Assembly: GCA_022661535.1 (NCBI GenBank)
Contig: JAKULF010000005.1
Span: forward strand, 4,278,001 to 4,342,000
Direction of reading: 5' to 3'
Origin: Eutypa lata
Lineage: Eukaryota; Ascomycota; Sordariomycetes; Xylariales; Diatrypaceae
DNA: 64,000 nucleotides
The notes below the pieces were generated by a model, which had not been told where the DNA came from, did no database searches, and was given only the letters and a program-made list of their open reading frames with translations. This document shows positions 1 to 11,011 of this stretch, piece by piece (position 1 is the stretch's first letter; each line of letters begins with the position of its first letter). The position numbers and the translations under genes are program-made.

Positions 1-795
1 CTAGAGGTTCTCGAGATTGAAAACGAAGGTGGTTCACAAGTCGATCTCAGAGCTTTCAGTGAAGGGATGCTGAAAGAAATCACGGCTTGGATTCAAAGCT
101 GCAAGTCATTGCGGGAACTGAGCTTCAGGGGTGTTCAGGATGCCCTGTTAATCGTCAAAGACGTCTTGACCTCTCCAGACATCCGTCTAAATTCCTTAGA
201 TATACAGTTTCTCCGCAAGTACAATGAGCAGGATAGCGCTGCCACCTGGGCTGCTCTTGGATTTCAGGACAGCTTGGAAAACTTCACGCTTGGCGCAAAA
301 CTTGACCATCAGAATGTGTTTGTGCTTGCAGAGTACCCTCCGCTTGTGGAATCCATTTGCCGGCTCAAAAATCTGAAGTCACTTAACCTCAAGCAAACTT
401 TCACTCAGACGTTTGAAATCCACCGGTTCGCTAGGTCCCTACCTAACCTGGTTGATTTCAGCTTCGGTGGTGAAAACATGGATGATTCCATCTTGGAATC
501 GCTAGCAGCGCTCCCCTACCTCACGACGGTAGGCGTCAATGCCCAGTCTTTTTGCACCTGGCCCGGTCTCCAGAAATTTGCGCAAAAGCTGGAGTTGGCT
601 GGGCGCTTTGGATTTCAATGCGAGTTGCTATGTCAACTAGGCGAAGCTAAGTTGACCGAGGACCAGCAGAATTGGCTGCAGGATTTCTTCGCCAGCAAAC
701 TTCACGGCAGGTTTGACATTGGTTATTACATGGATCCGGACGAACTTCATGCGGACGAACTTCATGAAGACGACTTTAGTGACTTGTCTGATTGA
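1..795 (+). CDS. LRR-like protein, 3' end only
   Basis: The reading frame is open from the first base of the window, so the 5' end lies outside; the first internal ATG is at 67. About 264 residues are visible, ending at a TGA at 793-795. The protein contains spaced leucine-rich segments (for example SLRELSF, LNSLDIQFL and LKNLKSLNLK) resembling the irregular repeats of fungal F-box/LRR proteins, and it ends in a strongly acidic tail with a duplicated ELH motif followed by DDFSDLSD. No F-box, NACHT or kinase motif is visible in the part present. The repeats suggest a protein-interaction surface, but substrate, complex and location cannot be read. That it is the C-terminus of an F-box/LRR protein is inference; an unrelated hypothetical protein remains possible. 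Confidence 0.6.
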   Translation, partial: LEVLEIENEGGSQVDLRAFSEGMLKEITAWIQSCKSLRELSFRGVQDALLIVKDVLTSPDIRLNSLDIQFLRKYNEQDSAATWAALGFQDSLENFTLGAKLDHQNVFVLAEYPPLVESICRLKNLKSLNLKQTFTQTFEIHRFARSLPNLVDFSFGGENMDDSILESLAALPYLTTVGVNAQSFCTWPGLQKFAQKLELAGRFGFQCELLCQLGEAKLTEDQQNWLQDFFASKLHGRFDIGYYMDPDELHADELHEDDFSDLSD

Positions 796-1057
796 TTATG
801 GAAACACAATCTGTCTCACTGCGTAGAAGTCCACCCTTTGATTGCTTGCAGGGAGCTGGTATATGCTGGATTGAGAATCCCAGAAGATACATAATTGAAT
901 TTCGCTAGAATATGCCGTTACAGGGGGGCAATGCTAGAAGTACAATAAGGACATTGTCATTGTGTGACGCCTACGGCAATTGAACTAAGTGAACCCGCTA
1001 GAACGACTGCCCATCCTCCCGTTGGCGCCAAAGCTCACTCCTCCAATATGCCCGTTC

Positions 1058-1432
1058 TCACTCGTCCCTCCAGCCTACACCCACCCTCTCAACCCCATAC
1101 GCGGCGCTCAGCATCCCCATGACCGACGGGGAGGACGAAGGGGATGAGGAAGCCGCCGGCGCGTCGGCCGCTGCTCCCGAGCCAAAGGCGTGGCTGTGGC
1201 TATTCTGGCACTCCCAGCCGCACCATTCCCCCGTTTCCTCGACGCGGACGTTGTCCTCATGCGGGAGGCATTCGTCGGGCCACGTGAACGGTAGCGTTTC
1301 GCGGCCCTCGGGCGTCCACGCCGACGCTTCCTCGTGGATCCGATGGAATTCGGCGAGGACCCGCAGACACGAGGGCCCCGCGAGGAGCGTCGTGTGCGTG
1401 CACAGCGGTTGGATGAGGAAGTAGAAGCACAT
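1058..1432 (-). CDS. small hypothetical protein, 124 aa
   Basis: A single-exon minus-strand frame starts at an ATG at 1430-1432 and stops with TGA at 1058-1060. The N-terminal half is rich in Cys, Trp and His and looks like coding sequence: it starts MCFYFLIQPLCTH, then WPDECLPHEDNVRVEETGEW and CGWECQNS. The C-terminal third is low-complexity Ala/Ser. Small fungal proteins that begin MCxY/F and carry scattered Cys pairs are common, and I infer this belongs to that loose class; the Cys/His spacing could bind metal but no named zinc-finger pattern fits. A 101-codon frame lies antisense over the same segment. No function is assigned. Confidence 0.5.
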   Translation of the reverse strand: MCFYFLIQPLCTHTTLLAGPSCLRVLAEFHRIHEEASAWTPEGRETLPFTWPDECLPHEDNVRVEETGEWCGWECQNSHSHAFGSGAAADAPAASSSPSSSPSVMGMLSAAYGVERVGVGWRDE

Positions 1433-3620
1433 GGTGTGGTCTGTATGCCTGGTCTGTCTGTCCTCCTAAACGGCTCGTGTATGTGGTATTGTGAGTGAGG
1501 AAATGGGGGGGTAGGGCAGGAAACAATGGTGTGGTGATGGATGGTTTCGATGAGTAGTGTTGTTGCACGGTGTGGTACCCTTCTCGGGCCCCAAATAGTC
1601 CACCGCGTTCTCAGCGACGTGAATATCCGGAGGTCGGAGGGTAGGAATGCTAGATTCGGTCTGTGGAGAGTGGCTTTCTGTGTTCTGTGATAGACAGGCG
1701 GCCCAGCTTGATGTTGCTGCCCAGGGAAAAGGTCAAGACTGGACGGGTACAGGAAGGGGTATTATGGCCGTTGAACGGGAGTTGAGTCTGCTCTGAGCTG
1801 CTCTCTGATAGGGGCGAGCAATCGCTCTCGTCGAACAATTTGCTTGCTCCTCAATTGTTGTTCTTGTTGTTGTCGGTGGCGGCGGCGGCGGAGGACATAA
1901 GAACAGATGGAAACTTTCATGTGTTTTCGCTTATCTAGACAAGCCATGATTCCAAACTAGCATCGCCAGGAACAAATAAGCAACTGGAAGGACGTGTGCA
2001 GTGATGTTGGCCCGGATGTGCAAACTAGGTCGGACCATGTTTGGGTTGGGTCGTCCGCCCTCTTTCGTTTTCACGGCTCACTCTGATCTTATTAGAGCTA
2101 GGTAGATCGATAGATGGCTCTCGTCTAGGTATCTAGACAGGTCTTCACTGTAAGTTATCTTGATTGTTGCTGCCGCTTTACGAAACCCGAGCAGTGAGCG
2201 AGCAGTGCTATCAACTAGGATACCTCTAGGCTTCCTCTATATACTAATGAAGACAAGTAGATAGTATTAACCAGAGGGCCAGGAGCATAGCCATCAAGTT
2301 TATTTGTTGCGACGTGTTGCTTATATCAAGTTGCCGTAGGGGGTAGTCTTCTCTCTCTACAGATGTTACTTCCAACTCCCCCAGGTCTATCTAATCTTTC
2401 AGTGTGCCTTACACCCGTCTGGCTAACTATCACAAGCATAATAAGCATGTGTGTGCAATGAATGTCTTGATGCCTCTCACAGGTCCACTCGTTCGTCATC
2501 AGGGAGCACCATCAACGCCAACTACTATGCTCACCGCTCAATCTCTCAAACCTGCCCATTACCAAGTACTACATTTCGCAAACCTCCTGTTACTCTCGCA
2601 AGGCCTCTTTATATATATGTGTGTGTGTGACTCTTGAGATCTAGTAGATAGAGCTATGGTGTCAGTACAAAGGGGTATCACAGGAGCATACAAGAGGAGT
2701 GTAAGCAAAAGGCCGGACAATTCATTTTTAGAAACGCAGATCCAAGGAAACCCTTGCTCACTTTGGTCTCAATCCTCATTCTCACACCCCATGTATTCTC
2801 CTCCCGCCTTCCCCTCCTTGCCTCTCTCTGTGTTTCTTCCCTGGCGCTGGTAACGGGCAACGAGCAACGGTAACACGTAGCACAGAGATGAAATTAGAGA
2901 TAGGCATAGATGATCCGACGGGGGGAAACGAACGGCTGGCAACTAGTGGCCTACCTACCTACCTACCTACCTAGAAGGTGAGGAGAGGAAGATTTAAGCT
3001 CGTAGCACACATACCAAGCAACGTGAGTTAGGTCATGCGAGTACCCGCGTGCCTCGTTTCACATAACCGGGATGGTGGGGAGAGAGGGAGAGAGACCGGC
3101 GAAACAACCGACTGGTCTCGCTTGGTGGTGCTTGCGCGAATGGTCCTTAGACTTACAGCACAGGGGTATGCGAGTGCTCTTCCTCTCTCCCCCCCTCTTC
3201 CTTGCTTCACTTTCAACAGCAAAAAGACTTTGAATAGAGTAACTAGATGTGCCTAGGTGGAAGCGGTAGAACAGCGAAGACCTGATGTGATAAGATGAGC
3301 AAGGAAGCACTAAGATTAGGGAGCCAAATATTCTTCCCGTTGGTCATTAACTATATATGAATGTGTGCAAAAGTCTCAGATACGTAGGATTAAATAAACA
3401 CCCCGTAATGCCCACCTGCCTTTGCCAAAGCCGCGGGGATATGGTGAATGTAGATGCCGATGATATTTAATGTAAGCCGACAGAAAAACGCCGTAAAGAT
3501 AGGTAGGTATATGGCTCCAAAACCCCCTTGCAAGATAATTTGCTCCCGTTCTACCATGATGATCATATCGCTCCACGAATGCCGGTTAAATTTAAATAAA
3601 GAAGATCCTCACAACTCGTC
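1433..3620. other. intergenic region, no gene recognised
   Basis: This 2.2-kb stretch separates the start of the small 124-aa gene from the 3' end of the alkaline phosphatase gene. Only short frames occur and none resembles a protein family. It holds simple repeats (GGC-rich around 1878-1892, a CTAC run at 2951-2972) and pyrimidine-rich tracts near 2790-2840 and 3180-3210, as is usual in fungal upstream regions. Confidence 0.6.
2951..2972. repeat. (CTAC)n microsatellite
   Basis: Five and a half tandem copies of the tetranucleotide CTAC are visible. The same tetranucleotide and its complement GTAG recur as short runs across the gene-poor parts of this window. Confidence 0.9.
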
Positions 3621-5681
3621 CTACTCAAATTCAACCCACTCCTCCGCCTCTTCTTCCTCTTCTAACCGATGCGCCTCCATCTCCTCGTGCGCCGCCCAGT
3701 GATCTTGGATCCCTTCTTCTACAGCTTCATCAACATGATGATGATAGCTCTCACTCTCACCCTCACCCTCACTCTGCCCTTCTCCTTCTTCTAAACGCTT
3801 CGCAGCAGCAGTGGCGTCCTTCCGCTTCTCCCTCAGCTCCTGGGTAACAGCGTCGACGTCGACGTCGAGGTACTCGCGCAGGAAGCGGCCGACGTCGGTG
3901 TTCTCGACGTTCCCGCGGAGGGCGTCGGTCCCGGGCCCGCCGGAGCTGTAGACGTTGACGTCGACGGCCGAGTGGCCGTGGGTGCTCCAGCCGATCTGGG
4001 CGCGGTCGCTGGTCATCTTCGCGAGGATGGGCCGCGCCGCCGCCGGGTAGAGCGCCGCCGCCGTCAGCTCTTCCTCGGTCGCGTCCGCGATGCCGAGCCC
4101 GGGCACCACGAGCTCCTCGTTGATCCACTTCTTCAGCTCGTCGACGGGGATGTCGTCGCCGCGACCGAGGGAGTGCGATAGCTCGGCTACGTGCCTGTGG
4201 AGGCGGTGGGCCAGGTATTCCGACGACCACGAGGCGTTGGCCAGCACGCCGGGATACCATACGTACTCGGGATATTCTACGTTCAGTTCTAGTATGCATG
4301 CATGTTAGTTTAATGCTCGACGCTCGCTTTTATGATATGAACACCGGAGTCTGCTCACGTTTGGCGACCGAGAGACCCCCGGTCTCGTGGTCACTAGTAG
4401 CCACCATGACACCTTCCACCTTACTTTCCTCCAGGAAGTCAAGAACGGCCTGCATCGCGTTGTCGTACTCGAGAACTTCTCGCACCTGCGCTGATGGATC
4501 ATTAGCGTGGCCAGCATGGTCGATTCTGCTGCCCTCCACCATCAGGAAGAAGCCCTTGTCGCTGTTTCCCGTTGCCTTCTCGAGCGCCCTGATAGCCGTC
4601 TTCGTCATTTCGCTCAAGCTGGGGTACACGTCATTTAGGTTACGGCGATCCAGCTCGAAGGGGATGTCGAGGCCAGCGAAGAGTCCTAACATGGGAAGAG
4701 GAACGTCCTTCTTCCCTAGCCAGAACTCATCGAACGAAGCCCGATCATCGATGTAATTCCAACCGTAGTCGTTCTTCGCGATGTCCACGACATTGATGTC
4801 ATCCTTGCGACAGCCACCCGTGGTGCCGTTGGGCAAGAAGCGGCATCGTCCACCTCCGAACATCAGATCCACCACGCGATCCAGAGGCCCCTGGCCTATC
4901 TGTTGAATAGCAATATCGTCGTTTTGCGTTCGTACATCGACGTGGCTGGAGAAGCAGGCGGGGGTGGCATCTGTGATATCGGTCGTGACCACCAACCCCG
5001 TCATGAAACCAGCTCTCTTCGCCGCCTCGAGAACAGTTCCGCAGGGTGTCGAATCTGGAAGCGTCGAGATGGCGCCATTGTAGCTCTTCTCACCACAGCT
5101 GAAAGCGGTCGCGCCAGCGGCGCTGTCGGTGATTAGCGACGAGGAGCTGCGAGTGCGGCTGGTGCCCCAGAAGTGCTTGTCGAGCGTGAGCGTGTCGCCG
5201 TACTCCAGGTCGTCGGTGTACTGCCTGAAGCTGCGAGTCAAGGACAAAGACGCCGGGCCCATGCCATCGGAGACCATGAATATGAGGTTCCGCTTCCCGC
5301 TCGGCTTGGCGAAGGAGGTCTGCTGGTGATGCGAAACCCAGACGGCGAGGATCAAGACGCCGGCGGTGGCTAGCAGGGCCCATATGAAGAGGAGGGTCTC
5401 GCGTACGCGGGAGAACAACGATCGTCCGGTGTGGGTGGCATGGGATTGTCCACGGAGGATATCTTCTTCGGAGTCGCTAATGTTGTCCGAGTCGGCAGAG
5501 CGACGGTCGTCCGCAAGAAGGGGCGTCGTCGCGTTAGCCTTTAATTGAGATATTATTGTTAGTTACCAGCTTGTAACGTAGCGAAATGGTCGCGTGACCA
5601 GGCAATACAGGATGAAGAGCATTATAGTCGCCACCATTACGCTACACTGCTATAGCTTGGCTGGAGCTGGAAACTCACCAT
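3621..5681 (-). CDS. vacuolar-type alkaline phosphatase (PHO8-like), three coding exons
   Basis: It hydrolyses phosphomonoesters at alkaline pH, as the type II membrane enzyme of the fungal vacuole. Inferred coding exons are 5679-5681 (the ATG alone), 4359-5538 and 3621-4288, giving 616 aa; phases close exactly. The N-terminus (MANATTPLLADD) is followed by one transmembrane helix near residues 50-70. Family motifs are present: VSDGMG (metal-binding Asp), TDSAAGATAF (phosphorylated Ser), TDATPACF, VEGSRIDHAGH, TSDHETGG and WSTHGHSA. The second intron (4289-4358) cuts after SVAK, and splicing restores SVAKQLNVEYPEY. The C-terminal tail is unusually acidic (EEEEEAEEWVEFE). The start rests on a strong ATG|GTGAGT donor at 5678 and an acceptor at 5539. 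A frame extending upstream only from a TTG at 5418 would lose the N-terminal cytosolic segment. Yeast Pho8 is 566 aa, so the length fits. Confidence 0.94.
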
Positions 5682-6624
5682 ATTCTTGGTTTTCGCATGT
5701 GTTCAATTAGAATAGGAATAGAGAATGTTCCAGCTAGATGCGGAACTGTTGTTTATAGAGTCTCAGTTTAGAGTTCTTCTATTACTGAAGACACCTTTAT
5801 TCAATGTTGATAGCTACTAATGTCACCCACCACTCATGATATGCATAAAGATAATCCAGATAGGACAAAGCTTACATAGTGACATGGTCACTAGCCCTTA
5901 GTTACAGTGAGCTATGACGTAGTTATTTAGACATGTAACAAAGCGCTAACATCCTTTTGCATATGTCCACAGAGGTTATGTAACCTTAACATCATCTACA
6001 TGTAGGTATTGTTAAGATGTTGCAAAAATAGAGTAGGTAAGTAGACAACCAATTTATACATATTTAAATACATAATAAATGGTAAAACAACTGGTTTTTA
6101 TGATTCAAATGCCTCTAGATACGGTATCCTATACTGACCAGAGCATTGGGTACCGACCTAGGACCTATGTAGTACGAAGTGGTTAGCAAACAAATGGCAC
6201 ACTGCCACATGACCCCAAACCCCCCTGAACACCTGATGTAGTTTCGTGGATTTGGGTGTTAATAAAATTGAGGCTATAAGACACGTGGATTACTATAGCT
6301 AAAGAAGTAGCTTATTCACTACACATTTTGGCTTGTTTGAATAATAAGTCAGACATAATGTTAACGGCATTTAGTAATCTCAAAAAAGGAGGTAGGTATT
6401 TAATGCAAATCTACCTAGGTATATCATAAGAAAGTCGCTATGGTTTTTTTTCCCGGCTCTTTTCCACAAGAGCTCTACACACAAGATAATATCAAAAATG
6501 CCTTGATCATCCCAAAATACAAAAATAGGTACATAGAAGCAGGGAAGGTTAATACCGCAACCACTCCATCCAACTCAGCCTAGCCAGTTTCTAGGCATGA
6601 ACTCTTCCCGGTATTGCGCGGAAC
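5682..6624. promoter_or_regulatory. upstream region of the alkaline phosphatase gene
   Basis: This AT-leaning 943-bp spacer lies between the phosphatase start and the 3' end of the dioxygenase gene. It carries no gene. A CACGTG hexamer at 6282-6287, about 600 bp upstream of the phosphatase ATG, matches the core bound by the phosphate regulators Pho4 and NUC-1. A single hexamer in this length can occur by chance, so the regulatory reading is weak. Confidence 0.35.
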
Positions 6625-7914
6625 TTAGGCAGCGCTGGTAGACGAAGGTGCAGCACCGCTCGGGATATCAGTAGGGGCAGTGCCGTTGCCGCCGGCATCA
6701 CCGCCGGGACCACCACCCATGCCAGAGTCGGCGTTGGCGACGCCACCCTCCTTGTAGTAGAAGGCCGCGGGGGTGACGGTCGAGGAGTCGGTGGAGTTGA
6801 TGCCGAAGGCGAGCCAAGCGAAGATGCCGTCGGAGACGGAATCGCCGAGGAGGGTGTACTCCATGAAGGGGTCGACGCCGTCGGTGGCGGTCTCCTCGGC
6901 GAGGATGGAGTCCTCGTCGTTGGTGGTCAGCTCCTGCTCGTTGGTGCTGTAGGGGGCGACGGTCTCGACCTCGGCGATGAGGGTCTGGTCGAAGAAGGTC
7001 TGGCCGACGTGGCTGGCCGAGACCTCGTTGCCGAGCGTGCCGTTGCAGTACGTCGTGACGTTGGTGTGCGCCATGAGGTGGATGTGCGTCGCGCGCCCCG
7101 TGTAGTGGCCCGGGAAGACCGACTCGAACTGCGCCACGCCGTCCGTGTTGGTCTTCTGGATTCCCCGCAGGAACGTGTTGTCGATGTTGGTCTCGTCCGA
7201 CGACACGCCGTTGCCGCTCGCCACCACCCCCGAGTACACGCCCGTCGCGTTGCAGTGCCAGATCTCCAGGTACACGTTCGGCACCGGCTCGCACGTGTCC
7301 ACGTCGATCACCTGGTAGTCCAGGACGATGTCGACGCCGGCCTGCTCCTCGATGATGTTCCGTCGGATGTACTCGCCGCCCACGTCTAGAAGGCAAGATG
7401 TTAGCGCCTCGGAAACCAAAGTATGATACGCTGAGCTACGAGGAGCTAGCTAGCTAGTTTAGATTGATCTTACAGTAAGGACCCTGAGTGACCTCAGGAG
7501 TTAAGAGGCAGGAGTTGTAGCCCGCAAACAAGGTAGTGGGGTCAGTGTTCGCAGTGTAGCCGAGGCTGGTCTTGTTGTGATCCGTAGCCAAGACGCTGTC
7601 AAGATCGCGCTTCTTCAAGCCCCCTGTGAAAGATGTTGTAAGCCAATGTCCCCTTCCTAGATAAGGTATCTTCTAACTAAGTATCACCTACTCTTGATTC
7701 TAGCCGCCTCCACCATGGCGGATCGGCGCGCAACGTTTCGCTCCATAACCCCGCGGGACTTGAGCTTGTCGGCGCAGTGACTCAGGTCACTGCGCTTGAC
7801 GCTGCCCAGGAATTCGCGACGCTCTGCGATCTCCTGCGTCAGATCATGTCCCGGGTGGGCGGAGGCAAGGCCCGAGAGGACCGCCAGACCGGAGGCGAGG
7901 CTGTTGAAACGCAT
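6625..7914 (-). CDS. secreted intradiol ring-cleavage dioxygenase
   Basis: The protein belongs to the Fe(III) intradiol dioxygenases, which open catechol-type rings between the two hydroxylated carbons. Exons are inferred at 7692-7914, 7474-7623 and 6625-7385, giving 377 aa with phases 1 and 1. The N-terminus is a clear signal peptide (MRFNSLASGLAVLSGLASA, cleavage before HPGH). The family core starts with TQGPYYVGGEYIRRN, which appears only when the second intron (7386-7473) is removed. Likely iron ligands are Tyr175 in GVYSG, Tyr219 in PGHYTGRA, and His225 and His227 in THIH. The C-terminus is a Gly/Ser/Thr-rich tail of about 40 residues. For intron 1 the donor at 7691 keeps phase, whereas the alternative donor 4 nt further on creates a stop. 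The signal peptide places it outside the cell, where lignin- or plant-derived phenolics are possible substrates; the actual substrate is unknown. Confidence 0.92.
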
Positions 7915-8969
7915 GTTGTTGAACTTGGTAAAGAATGAGTCGAAAGTTGGAATCAGCAGTGATGATCAAGAATCCTAAGCGAGTGGACAGTGTAGAGATG
8001 GTGGTGGTGGTAGTGGTGATGGTGTGGCAAGTGTTAAGATTCCTTCATCTCAGGAACGGATGTCCCCCTTATATATCGAGAGAAATCCAACGAATAATAG
8101 CAATAATATTAGTCAAGTCTCTTCATCACATCAAGACCCATGATTCTAATTTACTTGACGCCTCCTCTGACGACCCCATCCCGCACTATACGTGGAGGTG
8201 GAGCCGGCATTCATCATTCTCAGTAGTAATGTTTGCGCGTTCATTCGTTGCGGCATTGCCCCTGGTACACGCTACGCCATTGAGTAGATCCAGAAGAAGT
8301 CATCTAGCCAAATATTCTAGTACGTAGTGTTCAGCGCCCTTGATTCAGTGTCTACCCTCCGTCTCAGCCAATAGGCTGCGTCGCATATAATCAGAGAGGA
8401 TCACAGCCGCGCGGCGTTCTCCCACATCACGGTCTGCGCGTTTGCGGAGAGGCTACCGAGGCAGGGCCACGGTACTTAGCTGGGACGGTGTGGCTTTTCG
8501 GCATATCATGACCGTTGGGTCGACTGCTAGTTAGTTCGTCTCCAAATTCGGATATGTATCCCGTAGCTGGTCATGTCCCCGTTTTCGATCTCGAAGCCAC
8601 ATGGCGCAGTTCGATGTTTCAAGGGTCCAAAATACTTTAAATAAACTTAGGCTGCGTAAGCTTCACTCCAAGAGCCCCACTTGATTTGTTCTCCAGTTCT
8701 CTTCTTCCACTTAACGATTCATCAGGTCCGACAAGTGGCTCCTCATCATTAAACTTTTTTGCTACCAGCATTGACTTGATTCGGAGCGGAATGTGGGAGG
8801 AAAAGACGGCAGGGCAGGCATTAACTACCTATGTGGGTATCGTGGGGTTACGTAATGTTTCTAAACCCCATTCATGCATTTCCTTATCGAAACATCTACT
8901 TATTTGTGAATCGCCTCACCTTACCCGAAACAGCTTGCTACTCAGCCCAATAATGGGTTCAGGGCCCCA
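7915..8969. other. intergenic region upstream of the dioxygenase gene
   Basis: This 1.06-kb region holds the presumed promoter of the dioxygenase gene and the 3' flank of the amine oxidase gene. A GGT/GTG-rich run lies at 8000-8022. I see no credible coding region or RNA gene. Confidence 0.5.
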
Positions 8970-11011
8970 TCAATTAGTCTCTAAATTATTAACGAAACTA
9001 CTGGTAGGCCACCCGTTGCTGACGTTGTACTCATCGAGATAGGTAGTCCCGTGGAGCTTGCTATAGTAGACCATCGACCCGCACCCAATAGTCGTGTTGC
9101 AATTGCACTCGCCTGTCTCCCATTCGCCGCCTAGTAGGCCCGCAATGCGTAATCCAACGTCACGGCCTTCATACCAGGCGCCTTGCAAGAAGCCAAAGTA
9201 TTGGGCCGAGGTGCCTTCACCGGCAAAATATAGCCGGTCGATGTTAGCACGCAGGTTTTGGTGCTTCTCTAGCGTCATCCCGACGGGCCAGTTGCTGTAT
9301 GAACCATAGGCCCAACTACCAACCATCGTCAGCTAGGTACTAGTTCCCTTAAGGGCCAAAAAACAAGAAAGGTAAATGATGTGAAGGCACTTACTCCTCC
9401 GTGCTCCATCTTGGATACATGAAGTCAATGGGCTCCGGGATCTCCTTGTCAGGGAACATAGCCCTCAACACATCCATTACCTCGGCCTTGGTAACCTCAT
9501 CGGATTGCTGCTCGACCCGATACGACTGTCCATCAACCACGGTAACAAAGAGGATGCTGCTGTCTTCGAGGAATCCGGGTGCCGACAGCGACTGGAAGAC
9601 GGGGTAGTAGCCCCGAGACTTGCCGTCGGCATAGAGGAAAAATTCCGTGTCAGGATCCCAGAATGTCTCCTCAAACTGCATGAAGATTTTGGTATAGGTC
9701 CCCATCTGGAACTGGTCGATAGCCTCGCGCTTCCAGCGTGGCAGCGGCGGATCGAACGCCACGACCTCGTTCTGCAAAACGCCGACCGAGAACGTGCAGA
9801 TGGCGAATTGGGCCTCAATGCAGTCATCTTCGCCGCCATCGAGAGACACGATAACGCCCTCGGGCCCGTATGAGATATCCGTAACGGTGGTCTCTAATAG
9901 CAACCGCGGGTCGCTATAGGGCCCGTCGAGGAACTCCGCCGCCTCGCCCTCGACGAAGGTGCTAAAGCCACGCTGGTCGTAGACGAAGTTGTTCTCCTCG
10001 CTCCATTGATAGAACGTGAGATTATAGCCGGTGATACCGAAAACAAAGCTGCTCTGCTCGGGTGGCCACGCCGTCTCGAAGTCCCAATACCACCACTCGA
10101 GGGCCTACTCAATGCTCCGAGTTAGTAAAATACCATTCTTAGTACGTTTCGGGAGCTTGCAGCACTGTCTAGAGAGTCTGGGACACACTAAAATGGTGTT
10201 GCCGGAGACACAGAGCTCTCAAGACAGGCTAAGGAAATAAAGGGCCCCGAGAGCTCACCTGAGCCCGCACTACAATACCCGGAGTCAGTAATTGCTCTTA
10301 TACGGATATCGTAGCGAGATATGTGAGATGTTTAGAGGACTTTTCTTTACCGGAGCATGCCCCTTTGGGTAACTTCTACTCGGAAAGCTAGCTAAGAGTC
10401 CAACAACATATCTATAGAATTGACTCACTGTCTGTCCTCCTAGGTTTCCACCCAGCCGTGCTGAAGCCCGCCCTCATCGACGTATCCTGCAGGTTCTCCG
10501 AAAGCAAGCGTCCGGCATCCTGCTCCGCCACCGCATACGCCTCATCCAAGCGGTCGGAGAGATCGCCAAAGTCCGCGGCACCGTCCCCGTCGTACGTCGA
10601 AATGCTGCTGTAATTCGAGTACGTGTTGGCGATGCCGTACTTCTTCGCCAGCGCCCAGATCGGGTTCTCCGGCCCGCCGTCCTCGCCGCCGCCCCCCAGG
10701 CCCTGCACCCAGTTGGCGCCGAGCTCGACGGTGTACGGAGCCCCGTCGTCGGGCTTGGACCCGAACGTCGTGGAGCGCACCCGACCGCCGAGGTAGTCGT
10801 TGCGGTCCACGATCAGGAAGTCGCTCACGGAGTGGTTGGCTAGCGTCTGCGCGGCCGTGATGCCCGCCACGCCAGCCCCGAGGATCGCGACGCTCGCCTG
10901 TCGGCACTGGCGGCGCTTGCCATCGTCGGTCTTGGCTGCGTCGGACCACCCGTACCAAAGGGAAGCAGCTGCGCATGTCACAGCGATGACACGCCCGCGT
11001 AAGTGCTTCAT
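8970..11011 (-). CDS. secreted FAD-dependent polyamine/flavin amine oxidase with 11-nt microexon
   Basis: The enzyme oxidises amines (polyamines in the closest family) using FAD and releases hydrogen peroxide. Four exons are inferred: 10429-11011, the 11-nt 10259-10269, 9395-10104 and 8970-9315, giving 549 aa; lengths and phases close exactly. A hydrophobic leader (VIAVTCAAASLWYG) suggests secretion. The FAD-binding motif GAGVAG is at residues 45-50 in VAILGAGVAGITAA, followed by YLGGRVRS. The substrate and second FAD region includes GANWVQG, EWWYWDFETAW, FAGEGT (465-470) and GFLQGAWYEG. The microexon supplies codons for the join TDMRAQALEWW, which matches the TDM..Q(A)EWW pattern of fungal polyamine oxidases and is out of phase if skipped. 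The last intron restores STEDWAYGSYSNWP. The gene lies in tandem behind the dioxygenase gene. Exact substrate (spermidine, spermine or another amine) is not readable. Confidence 0.94.

Noticed and set aside
3769..4299. 176-codon Arg-rich frame inside the phosphatase 3' exon
   Set aside because: It is an out-of-frame shadow of GC-rich coding sequence, full of Arg and Pro, with no family resemblance.
4330..5418. Alkaline phosphatase starting at 5418
   Set aside because: The codon at 5418 is TTG. The frame continues upstream with family-like residues to an acceptor at 5539, so the start lies at 5681.
6698..7396. 232-codon Arg/His-rich frame in the dioxygenase gene
   Set aside because: It is a shadow frame of the dioxygenase third exon.
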